A stretch of 64,000 nucleotides of DNA from Symbiodinium sp. CCMP2592 (lineage: Eukaryota; Sar; Dinophyceae; Suessiales; Symbiodiniaceae), in the NCBI GenBank assembly GCA_905221615.1, contig CAJNDT010003168.1:674923-738922 (forward strand), given 5' to 3'. The number at the start of each line of letters is the position of its first letter. The first letter of the stretch is position 1. Position numbers and translations under genes: made by a program. Below, piece after piece: positions 1 through 13,900 of this stretch. Below the pieces are notes generated by a model that worked only from the letters and a program-made list of their open reading frames with translations, was not told the origin of the DNA and searched no databases.

Positions 1-59
1 CAAACCTTGTACAACCACTAGAGATGCAACGGAGGGGCTTGGTCTTTGATGCATTTCTG

Positions 60-143
60 CAAAAGCAGCAGTAGGGGTGGTGGCAGTATAGTGGTGGTAG
101 TAGTATAGTAGTAGTAGTCGTAGTCCTGGTAGCAGTAGTAGTA

Positions 144-241
<98 letters not shown>

Positions 242-345
242 CTAGTATGGTAGAAGTAGTGCTAGTAGTCGTAGTAGTAGTGGTAGTGGTAGTCGTAGTC
301 CTCGCAGGTAGCAGTAGTAGTCGTAGTAGTAGTCGTCGTAGTAGT
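60..345. repeat. GTA/GTC trinucleotide microsatellite
   Basis: A long (TAG)n run, uninterrupted from about 147 to 240, is flanked by imperfect GTA/GTC/GTG triplets. Any frame through it gives homopolymer-like peptides, so open frames here are artefacts. Confidence 0.95.
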
Positions 346-380
346 GGTATAGTCGTATTAGTAATATAGGAGCATCGTGT

Positions 381-395
381 GTATATTTTAATATA

Positions 396-427
<32 letters not shown>

Positions 428-632
428 CACACATACCTATACATATTTATATATATATATATATATTTATTTATAATAGCAGCGGCAGCAGCAGCAGCAA
501 CTGCAGCAGCATGAGCAGCAGTAAGTAGACCAACGATCGTGTTCGCAGTAGTAGCAGCGTAGTCGCAGTAGTGGTAGTAAAAATAGTATCAGCCGCAGCT
601 GCAGGTGTATGTAAATATATATATATATATAC

Positions 633-663
<31 letters not shown>

Positions 664-735
664 TATGTATATATATACATATATATATATCAATATGATT
701 ATATAGAGTATATATATATATACACAGAAGTAGCA
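381..735. repeat. TA-rich dinucleotide microsatellites with a central AGC/AGT segment
   Basis: Alternating TA runs at about 390-475 and 613-735 surround a short AGC/AGT-rich segment (478-600). There is no coding signal. Confidence 0.9.
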
Positions 736-814
736 CCACGGTTTACGGGATAGTCAGTATATAATAGGAATCGACGAGAATCGAAGCCTGATCTCCGATC
801 TCTAGGGTTTTAGC

Positions 815-977
815 CTAGATGCGCCATGCCAGCAGGTGTCAGGAGGTCAAAGGGGTTCATCTTTCCCGGGACCGTTGTTTGCATATTTATGTCGAGTGTT
901 GCGGTCGCAAAGCCGCCCAGGCGAAAGCAAGTTGAAACCCATGCCCTCCCAGCGAAGAGCTCGATACAGCTGTAAGC
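815..977 (-). CDS. Single exon of an FAG/methyltransferase-like dinoflagellate repeated protein
   Basis: Minus-strand translation contains the motif ELFAGRAW, followed by a Leu-Gly-Gly segment, TLDI, and NPFDLLTPAGMA. This order (E-L-F-A-G, then a T-x-D-I strand, then D-L-x-T-P-x-G) resembles the nucleotide-binding start of a Rossmann/SAM-methyltransferase-like fold; I know it as a widespread unannotated dinoflagellate family, and that recognition is from memory. The exon fits an AG|GC acceptor just above 977 and a CTAG|GC donor just below 815, both in the dinoflagellate AG|G context. I could not find the neighbouring exons, so this is either one exon of a gene or a relic. Confidence 0.5.
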
Positions 978-1119
978 CTGCAACGGATTACTTTTAGTGC
1001 AGCCTAAACCTTTCCATCTTTTCGAAACAGAGCGTGCACCCCACCTAACGGAGTCGAACCCAATGCAGTCTCTGTATAGAAATGGTGGCAACACTGGCCT
1101 CTTTGAATGTCTCCACATT

Positions 1120-2460
1120 CGTAGAAAAGGCCAGAAGAATTACGGCGGCAACAAGCACCTGGGCCAGTTGGTGGAAACGAGTCGATGTTCAGGCTGGCTA
1201 CAGACCTGTAGAGCACATGTGTACGGTTTGCAAACCAGACAGAGAGCAAGAACAGCTCCACATCCAATGCAGCTGTGCGGCTTTCGGGGCCCGGATGCAA
1301 CAAAGCTTTCGAACAACATGGTCCATGGCTACAGGTGGCATTGCTTAATTGAGCTTATATATTTCACCATGCAAGCATTGCACTTGACACTTGACACAGC
1401 ATGCATCTTCCACGACTGCGGGTGCGATGCGAACTGAACACATCGAGCAGAAAATGGTTCAAACCTGGTGACGGTCCCTCAGACCCTCAGCATCCACTCA
1501 ACCCTCCCAAACCAGCAGGCCGCGCGATTACCGTGGCCTTGGACATCATTGATGGCCAAGCGGACCCGCCAAGCGGCCATGGCCTGCATCAGATCAAGGC
1601 AAGGTTGAAATGGGAGTGAGGCTATATATAATCTATGTCCTATAGAGGAAATATAAAGGTTTCAAGAACTGCTGTTGGCGAAGGTTCAGCATCTTGTTTA
1701 CTTTGTAGGGAAACAGACACCGACAAAGACCCAACAAGCCCGAACCAACAAGAACCCCAAAGTCGTCCTACAGAAGAGCCATTAACTCTTTCCCCCGGAA
1801 GCTCGCTGTGGCATCGGAACATCACGTGATGTTTGCATGTGCACTCCCCTAAACAGGATCGCTAATCTGCTGCCGCTGCTGTGCTTCCCCAATTAAAGCT
1901 ACATGTCCTACAGACCCAGAGTGAGGGTGGGCCTTGATCGAGGTTACGAGTATACGGCACACAAGGGAACTCCGTATGTGTTTGACTGGCAACTAGAATA
2001 CTTCGCACAGTTCTCCAGCAGATGATCCTGTATGGAAGCAGCACCAATCAAAATGAGATGACCACGGAATCATGTGAGACGTCAGGGCACAGCTTCCGGG
2101 AAGCCATACTCCATGAGAAAGTTGCTCGCAGCCTCAGAAATGCGGTCCTCGATCGTCTCGGCACAGACGGGCAATGCGGTCGTGTCCAAATACACAGTGC
2201 AAGCATCGAAAAACTTGTCCTGATACAGGGCAAAGGAAAAGGGTTGATAATGATATTGTTACTGGGCTTTGCTGTCTGTATATATTCTTGTTTACATTCC
2301 AATTACTTCGTGTAGCTCTGAAGCTCTGTTTACATGTGTATATACCTTTCAGTTTCTATTTAACACAATGTAAGTAATGCCATATGAAGCTATGTACTTT
2401 GCCTCTAAAGTGTGCAAACGGCCAATGAAACCTGAAGTGTGAGTGGGTGAATAAAGAAAG
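1120..2460. other. No supported gene
   Basis: Only short open frames on both strands without recognisable motifs or consistent splice context. A short TA microsatellite follows at 2467-2487. Confidence 0.5.
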
Positions 2461-2559
2461 AAGGATATGTATATATATATATATATAGATACAAAGGGAC
2501 CTTCTGATTCATACCACATAGTCGGCTTTAGTTATCCCTATCTGAAAAGCAATTTAAGA

Positions 2560-4865
2560 CATTGTGGAATGTATGTGCAAACTTCGCAAACCGCAATCCT
2601 CGTACTTGCTCGGTGTAGGCAGAACCTTGTAAAGCTTGTGAATGAACATCTTCCGGATTGTCAGCCACTTGAGCTGGCTCCACTGTCCGGCCGGACAAAA
2701 CCGCCGAGCGAACGTCTTCTTTTGCAAGATGGGGTTGCTTGGCTCGATCGTAATCTGATCCTTGGGCTCCGGATCCTCCTGGGGCTCCTTGGACATCTTG
2801 GCGCTCGGCCGCTTCATGACCTTCTTCTTCTTTGGGGCGGGCGGCTCATAGAACTCCGTCGGACATGCCTCGCTGGCATGATCTGGAGCATCCGACTTCT
2901 GGTCATCATTCATCTTCTGGCCGCGGCGCTTCTTGCACTGTGGCGAGCCCCAGATCACAGGCTTAGTCTTCTTGAGTGGGGGCGGGGGATTGGCTGCCTC
3001 CTCGGCGTTGTCGGATGGGGGCTTTTTCTGGGACTTACCCTTAGCCTTAGCTGAAGCCTTGGCTTCCTGCTTCTCCAACTTGTCCTCCTTCATCTTGGCC
3101 TTCAGGCCCATCTGCTCACGGCGAGTAACCTCGACCCCAAGTGTGAATATGAGACGCCATGCATGCAATTAGGGACCCATCTTCTTATCGTGTTTCGACC
3201 GGATACTGTTTACAAACCACACTTTAACTATACTGTTCGGGTGCACGACCACCGGCAACTCCGATGGCTTCTTCTTGCCGTCCTTCTTCCCGGTCTCAGG
3301 GCTGGATTGCAAGTCCATCGACACATCCGTAGCACGATGCTTTTCAGCAATCGCATCCATCATCCCCTCATCTGTCATCTGGGTCTCGACATTGTCCGTG
3401 CAACCCATTGCTCCGGACGAAGGTTCCGAAAGGCCTAGCAGCTTGCACAGGCTCTTGCCATCAGCATCACCTGCCAAATTCATCGATTGATGGTGTATTT
3501 TGGGGCACATAGCATCAACTCACAAAGACAGCCAATGTAGCAAAATTACAGACTGTTCTTCAGATAACCATCGACTGCAGCCACCTGCCACAGCCAGAGA
3601 TGTTGCGGCGTCCTTGAGCATCTGGGCCCTGCCAGCACAGAACAGCGAAAACCTTCACCAATATTGGAAACCGCCCCCTGAATGCAAAATCATATTCAAA
3701 CCTGCCCAAACCTGCCTCTGGCTCTGCTTGGCTTTCAAAGCTGCAAGCTCTTCTGAAACCTTCCTCAGCTCCTCGCCATCCTCAAACACGTGCGCCTTTG
3801 GCTGCTTCTTGGTCCTCTCCGGTGACACTGGCTCAGCCTTCACAGGAGACTCAAGCACTTCGACAACCTCCATTGGCTTGGCAGTCGAAGCATCAGCTGC
3901 CGCATCCGTTGGCGACGGAAACTCGGCCAACATCTCCGCCAAGGGATCATCATCAGGCATCGTGTTTCCCAGGGTGGCTGGCTCATCTGCTGGAGACTCG
4001 GCCAAAAACTCCTCCAGAGGATCACCATCTGCAGGCGAAACAGCTTCGACCATGGCCTCCGAGCCAGAGCCCAAACCAAGCTCGCGGTCCAGCTCGTCAA
4101 GCTGCTCGCCAGAAAGGTCACCCGCTGGCACACAAGGCGAATCATCTCCATCATCATCATCATCATCCCCATCATCGTCAGAATCACGATGGTCATCAGG
4201 GTCGACCTGGCAATGCCGGATGATCTGTTAAGCCTCCGAAAGACCCTTGTACTTACCTGCATGGAATAGCAGTATATACATACCTTATATAAGCAAAAGT
4301 AGGACAATAAACAAACATCCAAAGCACGGGAGGACCGCCCCTCAAGATGTCCAGAAGCTCGTTGAAATCGGGGTTCCCGCTCTTCTTTCCTCTTTGCAAC
4401 TTCCTCTTGACGAGAACTGCGAATGATCTCGCCAGCCAGGCATCTTTCTTGACATCTGCTTTCACAATCTCGTGGTTTGGGAAAATCAACTTGTGGAGAG
4501 CTTTCATCCTTATGTAGCTGTTTGTCTTGCATGTGTTGATCGATGTCCCTACAATGATCGAGAACTTGTATATATAGAGATTAAGTGGAAAAAGAAGAAA
4601 ATGCATAGCAAGCCGCTCCGTCTCAAGCATCTTGATGGTGTAAAGCTGACGGCCAACAGAGGCAGCCATGCGCTTCAGAAGTGGTATAAGCACAAGCTTG
4701 TTCAAAGCAGCAGTAGCCACCACACACTTCGGATCACAGCAACCCTCTTCGTAACCCCTGAAGAGGCGGCGGTTGTTACGATAGTAGGCACGTACTCCTT
4801 CACACCCATCCCATTCCTTGTGCACGGCAGTCAAGGAAACCCTGTCCATGGCTGGAATGATCAAA
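2560..4865 (-). CDS. Multi-exon Lys-rich/acidic protein with a TFARR-type C-terminal motif, unknown function
   Basis: Several minus-strand coding segments follow one another. About 4865-4616 encodes a basic segment with YYRNNRRLFRGYEEG and ALNKLVLIPLLKRM. About 4520-4330 encodes LHKLIFPNHEIVK and KSGNPDFNELLDIL. 4206-3723 is strongly acidic: a run of Asp from GAT codons, then DLSGEQLDELDREL and two related D-P-L-x-E repeats. 3470-3180 encodes DADGKSLCKLLGLSEP and VVVHPNSIVKVWF. 3129-2570 is Lys-rich and ends with TFARRFCPAGQWSQLKW. Splice sites I can propose are an AG|GTCGAC acceptor at 4206, a GC donor after 3723 with an AG|GT acceptor at 3470 (intron 3471-3722, in frame as S-D-A-D-G-K), and an AG|GTT acceptor at 3129; the others are unresolved. 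The T-F-A-R-R ending is, from memory, a recurring C-terminal module of dinoflagellate proteins. No enzymatic domain is visible. The charge pattern would fit a nuclear or nucleic-acid-associated protein, which is only a guess. Confidence 0.5.
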
Positions 4866-4999
4866 AACGATCGAGACTGTATACCCCGAGCGAGTCCCTA
4901 GCTTCAAAAGCTGCATGGTCGCAGGAGCAGCAGTCGAAGCATGCAACATGATAAGATGGTCGAAGCTGATTTTCAGTAGCTGCGACTGTTTCGGGTATG

Positions 5000-7900
5000 G
5001 CACCATAACAACTGTGTAACCCTATAGAACTCCTAAACCTTTCAAGCCCAATAAACCCATACAGACCTGGGATCCTTGTCCCCAATCCTGAAAAAAGTTT
5101 CAAATTCCTGTGGCAGGCTCCGGCCTCCCATGCGTCGCCACTGCTGCGGGCAGCGGCTCTCCTCTCTTCCTTCCCTATCTATTCTTTTGATCTCTCATAA
5201 ACCATTAATTCTGTAAAGTTTTGCAGTAGTTTAAGCGTAGTAAGCCTGGAGAGAACATAAACCACTTCAGCTATCTATCAAAACTTTACATTCCCCTATA
5301 TAGACCCTATGAAACCTTCATTTCAAGGCTCCGTAATATGATTTCCTTATATAGAAGTCTTAGCAAAGGTAAGTTATGTGGGGTGTAGGAAAGTAGTATA
5401 AGCCCTGTTAAGCCTATACAGAACAAGCCACTGCAGCTGTGCATCATGTGGCAGCTGTCACTTGATCCATTTGATCCACTGGGCAAGCTTACTGCACCAA
5501 ACAAGGGTCACACTACAGAATACGGGTCCCGGGCCGGATTACGGGTCACAGGGTGTTAAAAGCCAGGTTCTTAATTCGAGAACACGTCTCTGAAAGTACG
5601 GCCTGCGAAAACGCAGGACCCACAGGCTACAGGTAGTCCCGATGATGATAACCATGATGATGGGGACGATGATCACCATCATCATCATCATTTGCTCAAA
5701 CATCTTAATGTTTCATTGGTTGGTCGTCGGCCGTCTTCTGCCCACGTGCCTGGTAACGATGATCGCTTTGTTGATCGTAGCCACTATCTTCGTTACAGTC
5801 GTCGCTTTGGGGGCAATTGCCATAAGGTTGCAATGGGCCAACTGTCTCTGGGATCGGGCCACTAAGGCAACGCGATCCTCCTGACAGTTGCCTTGTTTAA
5901 GACCCTCATGTCGGAGTCGTCTTTTTTGGGAAGTGTCCACGGTCAGAAAGGATCGAGCGGGTTTGCGACGCGATCCTCGTGACAGTTGACGCCAAAGCCT
6001 GCCTCACGAGTGAATCGTGCCGGATTTTGGGGCCCTCATGTGCAAAAAGCGGGCGCAGTCACGCAGATTCGGCTTGGGGAGTGGGTGGGGGGGGCCAGGG
6101 AGGATGCTTGGGGGGGTTTGGCGAACCGAGAACCGCGTTCTTTTACTCTCGGCGGGTATCCCCCCACCCCCTGCTGCACGCCCACCCGCCCTGCGCCCCG
6201 GCCCGCCCCCAGCCCACACCTTGCCCGCCCCTTGACCTTGTGCGCGGATCGGGAGTGTCGCACTATGCCCTGCCGCGTGCGGAAAGCGGCAATCGGCTCA
6301 GTAGTTTCCAGCATCTGACATGAAGTGCAATGCTGAATTATGAGGGTTGTATGGCGATGGTGATGGTTTCAGATATTCTTTTGAAGGTATTAATGATGAA
6401 GATGACGACGACAAGGATGATGTTGAGCATGGTCTGATTGTCGACTCATGTCCCGGTCTAGAGCAGCACAACATCATGAGCAGTATCACCGGTGCCACAG
6501 CAAGAGGGAAGACAAGGAGTAACACAAAAGAACGTCGCGGCAAAAAGAGTACCACCACAGGCCCCACACCACAGGGGGGGCGGGGGGAAGGGGGGAGGAT
6601 ACCATGGGATGGGGGGGAGGGGGGGTGTGGCAGCCCTGCATCATATATGGCCATCAGCACTCGCAAGGCTAAGTGATTTCTGCAACATTTTTCTGAAAGC
6701 ATAATGTGCTCGGCTAAGCCTCCTCCTTGACTCAAGGGCGCAGAAGCAGTGTCTTGGGCGTGGATGTCCCCTGGGATTGCTGGGTCGGCTGCAAGGGCCT
6801 GGCAAGACGCCTTGAGAATCGTTGCCAATCAGTGCAGGTGCTTGGTTGGGGCACGGCAGGTTGCACTACTGTCTCATACCTGAAGTGTGACAGTTTTGGT
6901 TCAAGAGAGAAGCCAGTGTTCGGAAAGCACGTCGCATTTGAAGATCAGCCCTTCATCCAACAAGTTGATTCTGATATAGTCTTGGCCGTGATGACAAGAT
7001 TACATCGCTCGCGCAAGCAGCCGTGATTTTGCTGAGGCCTAAGCCATGGTGTCGCTATCCCTTGCTTATGGTTCGTGTGAATGCTCGCAAGGTCAGAGAC
7101 ACGGTGACACGATGGGGCAGCGGTCATAGTGTGGCAGGTAAAGACTGTGTGGCTGTCGCAGAAGTCACCGTATATTGTGACATCGTCCATCTGAAGGTCC
7201 CGGGTACGTGTGAGCGAGAGCCGGTTGCTGGGAACTGCCCCTTCGGCACGAGCTTACTTCGTTTAAGGAAGCAGAGCCGCCTATGCTGATCCACGTAGCG
7301 TAGAGAGTAAGAGAGAGAAACTGAGCGAGCCAGGTGTTGAGCTGGAAAGGCCGATTTGGATGGATACGTGCAGACAAGCGTATCAACCACCAGGAAAGTG
7401 TTGCGGCCTCGAGTGTGGCGGCACGGATAAGGCGATACTGAGCATGGAACAACTACACTCGGAGCCATCTTGAGAGATCGGTTCGTGTCGCGGCGCACCT
7501 GCTACAGATGGGATCCTCCGTGCAGAGATTAGTATATGTATATATATATATATATGTATATGTGTGTGTGGCGTGGCCAAGGCAAAGCATGGTGGTCGTA
7601 TCTATGCCACTGTCTCGGCGCAGATCGGAGGGCGGCGGGTGAAATTTGCTATTTGTTGCGGAAGGCTTAGGCTTGCACTACAGGTACATATTTCAGATGT
7701 TGATGGGCGGGAAGAGCTCACGGAGAATGCACGCGCCACTGCCCTACCTGCAGCACCGCTAAATGTCACTGCCACACGTGGCTCCGACTGCACGAGCATG
7801 GCCTGTCTCACGCAGGTTTCTTTCATGGCATACAGCGATGGAGATGGCTTGGGTGCGGAACAAGTTCGGGTGCCCTCCCTGAGTCTAACATGACAGTGGC

Positions 7901-10900
7901 ATTTCTGGGTGGTGATTCATTAGGATTTTGCGCAGGCGGAGTCGCAAGTGCCCACTGGCCCGGCCTACCCAAGCGGTGTGGCCAGTGCGTGCATCTCAAG
8001 GACTAAGAAGCATTCACAACAGCAATACTTTCTGACCTGTTGCGAGGTCGTGAAGACTCGGGCAGCGCCTGCACAGCCAAGATCGCAGGGTGCAGGCCAT
8101 GCAGGCGCAGACCCTGCCCAGATCTGTTTTTGGCAGGTCTCAACTAGATCGGGTTTTGTAATGCTGGAGGTTGTAGATTCTAGAGACCAGAGGGCAGGTA
8201 CGAAAAGTGCAGTGATATCTGGCCTTGGGCTACTTGACAGGCCCTGGCCAGTCGTCTTCTGCAACGTCCAAACCAGCTGCTAAAGCTTCGCCAACGGTTG
8301 TAGGGCCGCCCGAGCCTCGGTGCTATCTTAGCTAGCATTCGTGGACGCGTTCAAGAAAACTGAGGCCGAAACCGAAGCCTAAGCCGCACCCGTGCCCGGC
8401 CAGGTACGTGGCAGACCAGCAGACTAGAACTGCGCACTCAGAATTTACACGCGGCAGGCTGAAAGCTCTACTTCCTAGCGATTGTTGTTGCCCTATTTCT
8501 CTCACATCACTGGAGGACGGGCTGCCAGCAGTAGGTTGCTGCAGCACTGCTGCACAGTTGGAAAGGGCATTGGATCTGTACTAGTCTGGTTTTCCGAAGT
8601 CCTGGCAACAGAATTCGCAAGTGCCTGCAAGAGTAGTTTTTGTCATGCAGGGGATGCAGCGGGCAGCACTTCGAATAAGCAACAGCTTCCGCGAATTTTT
8701 GGAGTCTCAGTTTGTGTGGTGCAGAAGCTGAATCATTGACATGCTTATTTCGCTGCAACAAGCAGACGAGGTTTTAAGGTTTGGAGCCTTGCTGCAGCTG
8801 CAGATAACAACGCCTCAGACAACCGCGGACACAAGTCTGAAAACAGCTAATGGAATAAATATTGACTTCTCTGCGAGGACTCCTTTATCACAGGCTTGTC
8901 AAACAGCCTCAGCTTTCCTTTCGTGGTCAGGAAGTGATTGACCGAAAGGCACCAAAGACTGACCCGCAAAGGTCCGAGAAAGCATCAGTCAACGAAAGGC
9001 TCCCAAAGCCAATACCAAACACAGAAGAAGGAGCCGAATGACTTTATCAAAAGGGCCGCGGGCTTTTGTGAATTTATGGACTGGATGGTTCGATCACTGT
9101 TTGACCGCTGTCTACTTTGTAAATTCAATGTTCAAGTCATGTTTGCCGAGAGTTTGCTTTTGCTCGGGGCGCTGTCGAGCAATAACAAAATTGCCTTGCA
9201 TGGGGCCAGATCCTCGAGCTACATTGTGCAAATCATGCTGAGAGCACTGCAGTTGATGAAGGACAGACGCAGAGGCCGATAATGGTTTCCAGAACACTAG
9301 TGGCGAACATCCTACAAGAACACGGACAGCGAGCATTCGCCGCAGGGCTGGACGTCGCATCGAGTAGCCAAGGGGAGCTATAGCATAGCCGCATGGCCGT
9401 TGCGACAGGCAATAAGCAGCTCGCTTGACAGGAGCTACCAGTGGATCCGTTTGGACTGCCCAGCACACAGCACAAATGCATCGCAGATTTCAATCTGCAG
9501 CGCTTGCAGTGGATTGGCGTGTGCCATTTGCTGGCCGGCCTTGTCAGATCGGATCTTTATAGGAGATGCCAAGGACGGTCCTGCACTCGTTGCGCTAAGG
9601 CTGGGCACGACGGAGCATGCAGAGGCCCATCGTTAGCCAAAGGAGCGTCGGAGTGTGGAGCCCGTTGTCCCTTCCGGCAGGTACCGAAGGAAGGGATTTG
9701 GGGCGAAGCTGCAGAAGACCTGCTTCGTCACTGCCGAAGTTTCGAATTCTTCCCGTGCTGCGAACCTTCTCAAGTTCAGTCTAAGCTGAGGCACGAATCC
9801 GAATCAGGTGATTCACTGGTTCGACGGAAGGCGAACCCAGCTGTGGTGAGGGCTTACAAAACGCGAGGGCGACCTGCTTGCAGGTTCCTCGCTTCATTTC
9901 TGGTCTCGAGCGGTCAGCTCATTGACCCCGTAAACCGAAGAGAACTATCCAGAGGCACCTGATCTGGCTTTGGTTTTGAGTTGCGACTGCAGCTTACAGT
10001 ATGTAGGCTGACCAGGAGTCACGAGCACGCAAAGACACAACGACTGCCACAGGCGAATGCAGATCATTGGATGAGTACATCTGCGCCCATGGCTGTCCTG
10101 CTGTGCATGCGAAGCTCTCGGCAATGCTGACGAAGAGATCTTGAGAGGTCCCAGTGCTCCCCAGGTCGCAGATGCCTTCGACCTCGCAAATGCAGTGAAG
10201 ACGACAACGCAGGCGCCGGCGCGGCCACGCGTGCATGTGCCCGTCACATGCCTTCATGAGGCCGAAGGGCCAGCTGCCGTAAGAATGGCTGCTCTGGAGC
10301 GAGAGGCACAGGGATGCAAAAGGTATCCGATAGCAGCCGGTCACAAGTCCAAGCGGATGCCCCATGACTTCTATGCCTCAGTTTTTGAAGATGTCGGCAG
10401 GCCGCTTCGATGTTACGAAGCCTCTTCGACTTTCGTTCAGTCAGGCTCCACTTCAATCTGGCACTTGAGGGGTCACTGGAGCTTTCTTTGGGCTCGGATC
10501 GTGAAAGGAACGTTCCGCAACCAGCCGTGCCCTGAGCTGGAGATGCCACAAACCACCGTTTCGTCCTTGTTTCAGCCTACAGGCATGGCCCACGGCCTCG
10601 CCGGAGCCAGGTCCGGTGCTGAGAACGAGACACGCAAAGAGAGTCCATCGTCGTATCGAGACTGTAGAAGTCCATACAGTCCATACTTCGCCAAGCAGTT
10701 CCTTCATGCTAGCTGCAAGTCTCGTCCCGTTATGTCCCTGAGCGCCAGACGCAACAAGCAACTGCGCCAAGGAGCAGAGTCTGAGACCCTGCAGGCAGTC
10801 TTCTTGGGGGCGGGGGGGAGGGGGGATTCGTGCGAGCTGCCCCAAGCATCTCAGACACAGACACGCTGTAAGCATATAAGCCAACAGAGTTGCCCGTGTG

Positions 10901-13900
10901 AGCAGCTCCCTTCATTGACGCTTGGCTCCCCGCACCCGTTTTCCTTTTGTTCTGAGGAACTTGTCCAAAGCTCCGCTTGTGTTTCAGCACGGCTGGAATG
11001 AGGATCTAGGATGCTGTAGGCTTGTAGGAAGGTGTCTGTTTGGCAGACTTTGGCAGGCTTCGGAGCAGTCAGCTTCGGACTGGCGGTCGCCTTTACACGA
11101 TCTCCCGATGTCGCTCCCGTTGTCATGCCGAGACTCAGGCCTGCGCTGGGAGCTTCCTCCCAGGACCGCAGTCTGTAGTTGGAGAATTTGGACGCAGCTT
11201 CGAAGCGGTTCGCGAGCGTCAGGACTCTGCTAAGGAACCAGCTTCGACACAGCCGGAGAGGTGCCGCAGCGTGATCAACATTCGCACATGAGATCCTCAG
11301 CTTTCAGCTTGATTGGGGCAAGGCGCATCCGAGCTTGCACTCGAAGGACGGTACTGCAACTGTAGGAACAGCTGACTTCAAGCGACTGTGGAATCCGCAT
11401 CTCTTGTCGCTGCACCAGGACCGTTCATAATGATGGTGGTCTTCAGGTTGTAGACGACACAGAATTCGATGAAGAGTACGAGGACAGGTGCAAGTGCTTT
11501 TATGTTTGGTGTTCTTGCAGCGTGCCACATCCGAATGCTGGTCAGGATGATGAGGATGAACCACTCTTTGGCCCTGCTGACCCTACACTGGCCGAGGATC
11601 GCCGCAGGTAGTTCCGGGTGAGCTGATGATATGCTGCAATTTGTTTCCAGTCTGCATCAGCTCCTCGCCGGGCCAGGGCAGCTTCTGGCTTAGCCAACGC
11701 ATGTCCGATTGCAAGAGTGAGTCACAAGATCAGACCTCTTCAGGCAAGGTTGCCCCGCAGTCGCGGAGATCGAGCGCAGGTCATGTGCACATGAATCATG
11801 CCTCTGACAGACAAATTTAAAACGCTGTACTACGCTCTGGTTGCTCTGTAGATCACTTTCTCCGTCACTGGACGTGCTCGTGCAGAGCCCAACGGAGAAG
11901 GCGAGGTGCGGATAAGATTGCAAGAGGTTATTCGGTTATTCAAGCTGTGCTCGAAATATTTGGCGGCAAGCCATCGCAATTTGTTTGCATTAAACCGAGT
12001 GGCGTCTTCTCCCGCATGGTAAGGACATGAAGGAAGGGGCCAGGGCAGTGTTCCTTTTTGCCTGGCCGGCCTCGATGGCGGCTTCAGTCGATAGGATGCC
12101 TTGGCGAATTGGTCGGAAATTTGAAGACATCCCGTCTCTCCTCAGGCCGCAACGCCGGGCAGCTGCCCGGCTCTTCTCAGATGCGGCTCGCTACTCAGCT
12201 CGAGGAGGGCGCGGGCCGTGGGGAAGGGCAGGCTAGCCGCCTAGCCAGCAGCATGCAAGACCTGTCTTTACACCCAGCCCCGAAAGCTGCCACAGGAGGC
12301 GAAGAGCTTGCCCGCATAGAGGCAGAAGGAAATCAAGATGCATCCAAAACACACCGCCCATACGAAGCAATTTGAGACACCGGGCAGCTTCTGGCAGAGA
12401 AAGGCAAAGACAGCATGATGCAGAAGCCCGGATGTCCGGTGGCTTTTTGTTGGTCATGGAGAACAGTCGTTTTGGGATACCCTTTTCATGTCGTCTGGTA
12501 CCGAGTTGCGCGAGGCCACACGAGCAGGACATGAAACTGCGATCCCGAAGACATCACATGTTTTTTTTGCTTGATGCTTGTCATTGCTGGAGTGCTTGTG
12601 CGATATTCCGGGAACTGCCGGAAGTGGCACAACTAGATGCTCAGAAGTGGCTACCGCCAGAAATTGGAATGGGCTGATGGCTTATGGGATCTCATGGGCT
12701 TTTCCCAGATCTTGCAAATCCTGGGAGGACAGTGAAGGCGACGATCACCAAGAGGCCGGTCAAGACGTTGTGACGCTGTGGTGCTTAAAGGCTGTGCCAC
12801 TGTCCCTGTGCCTGATACCAGTAGATCTTGTGGGCGATAGAGGGAAGGGAAGGAGGGAGCAGGGAGGTAGGGAGGGCGAAAAGCGACTGGCAAGGGAGCG
12901 AGAGATTCTTTACCTGGCAACTTCATTGTCCGGTTCAGTGAACAAGGACGATCAAATTCCTCCTCCATTGGAAGTGGAGGCATCGGGAGAGCAGACACGG
13001 CTTGTCAGAGCATCAGAACACTGAACACTTAAACACTTGAAGAGCATATCAAGTGCAGGCTTGGGTTCCCGAATGGGCTACTCCGGACTTGCACGAGCGC
13101 CTACTCACCGAGATTGATGCCTCAGCCTCAGCGCCTCCGCGATCCGTCCACCCCGTTCCGGGTCGGAAAACTGCTCTGTCTTTGGTGGCCCTGGTAAAAG
13201 GAAGAGTGATGTCATTGCAGAGGAGACTGGATTGCGAGGTTGTCTCAGCCATGTTTCCGGACGAATGCCAAGTGCTGACGCAAGATGTGCAGGCACATTT
13301 GCAGGCAAGGGCATGGGCTGCAGCCCGCTATGTCGATCGTGGCAGTGGCATGGCCAGGAGTGCTTGTCCAATGGACGTGTCAGTCGCAGACCAGATCCCC
13401 TGCGAGTCCAGGCCAGTTGCTCATAAGTGGCATGATACAGCACCGGTTCTGTGACCTGCAGCGAACTACGGCTTCGGGCGACTGGCTCTCAGATTTGCTA
13501 TATCCCGGCCCCTCCCTGATTTTGCACAAGTGGTGAGAGTGAACGGGCTTCGTGACGCCCTCTGGCTCCTCACCGTACGAGACTTTGTGCATGTGTTTCT
13601 GAATGTGCCTTCAGAGCATGTGCTCGCAGATTTCCCGAAGTTTACAGTTGCAACACCCAGGCAGGATACGTCATCAGGGCTATATAGGGCTCTGATGTTT
13701 TATCCCGTCCATGTTGAATAGTCTGATATGGTTAGTACCTCGTTTCTCGGATGGTTCCCGTCATGCATTCTTGCAGGCGAGATGCTACCCTTGGTCCGTT
13801 GACAGATGTCCGCCTCCGTTCTGTTCCTTTTCTCCGCTTTTGCGCCTTTGCTGCTGCTGTCTCTTGCACGTCGCGTCGATCGTGAAACGAAACAAGCATC

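Noticed and set aside
6004-6318. Several Pro/Gly/Arg-rich frames on both strands
   Set aside because: All come from a G-run/C-run segment (6080-6245); none is supported by codon pattern or splice sites.
10141-11001. 286-codon open frame on plus
   Set aside because: No domain, hydrophobic pattern or repeat; composition follows the GC content, and the opposite strand has equally long frames.
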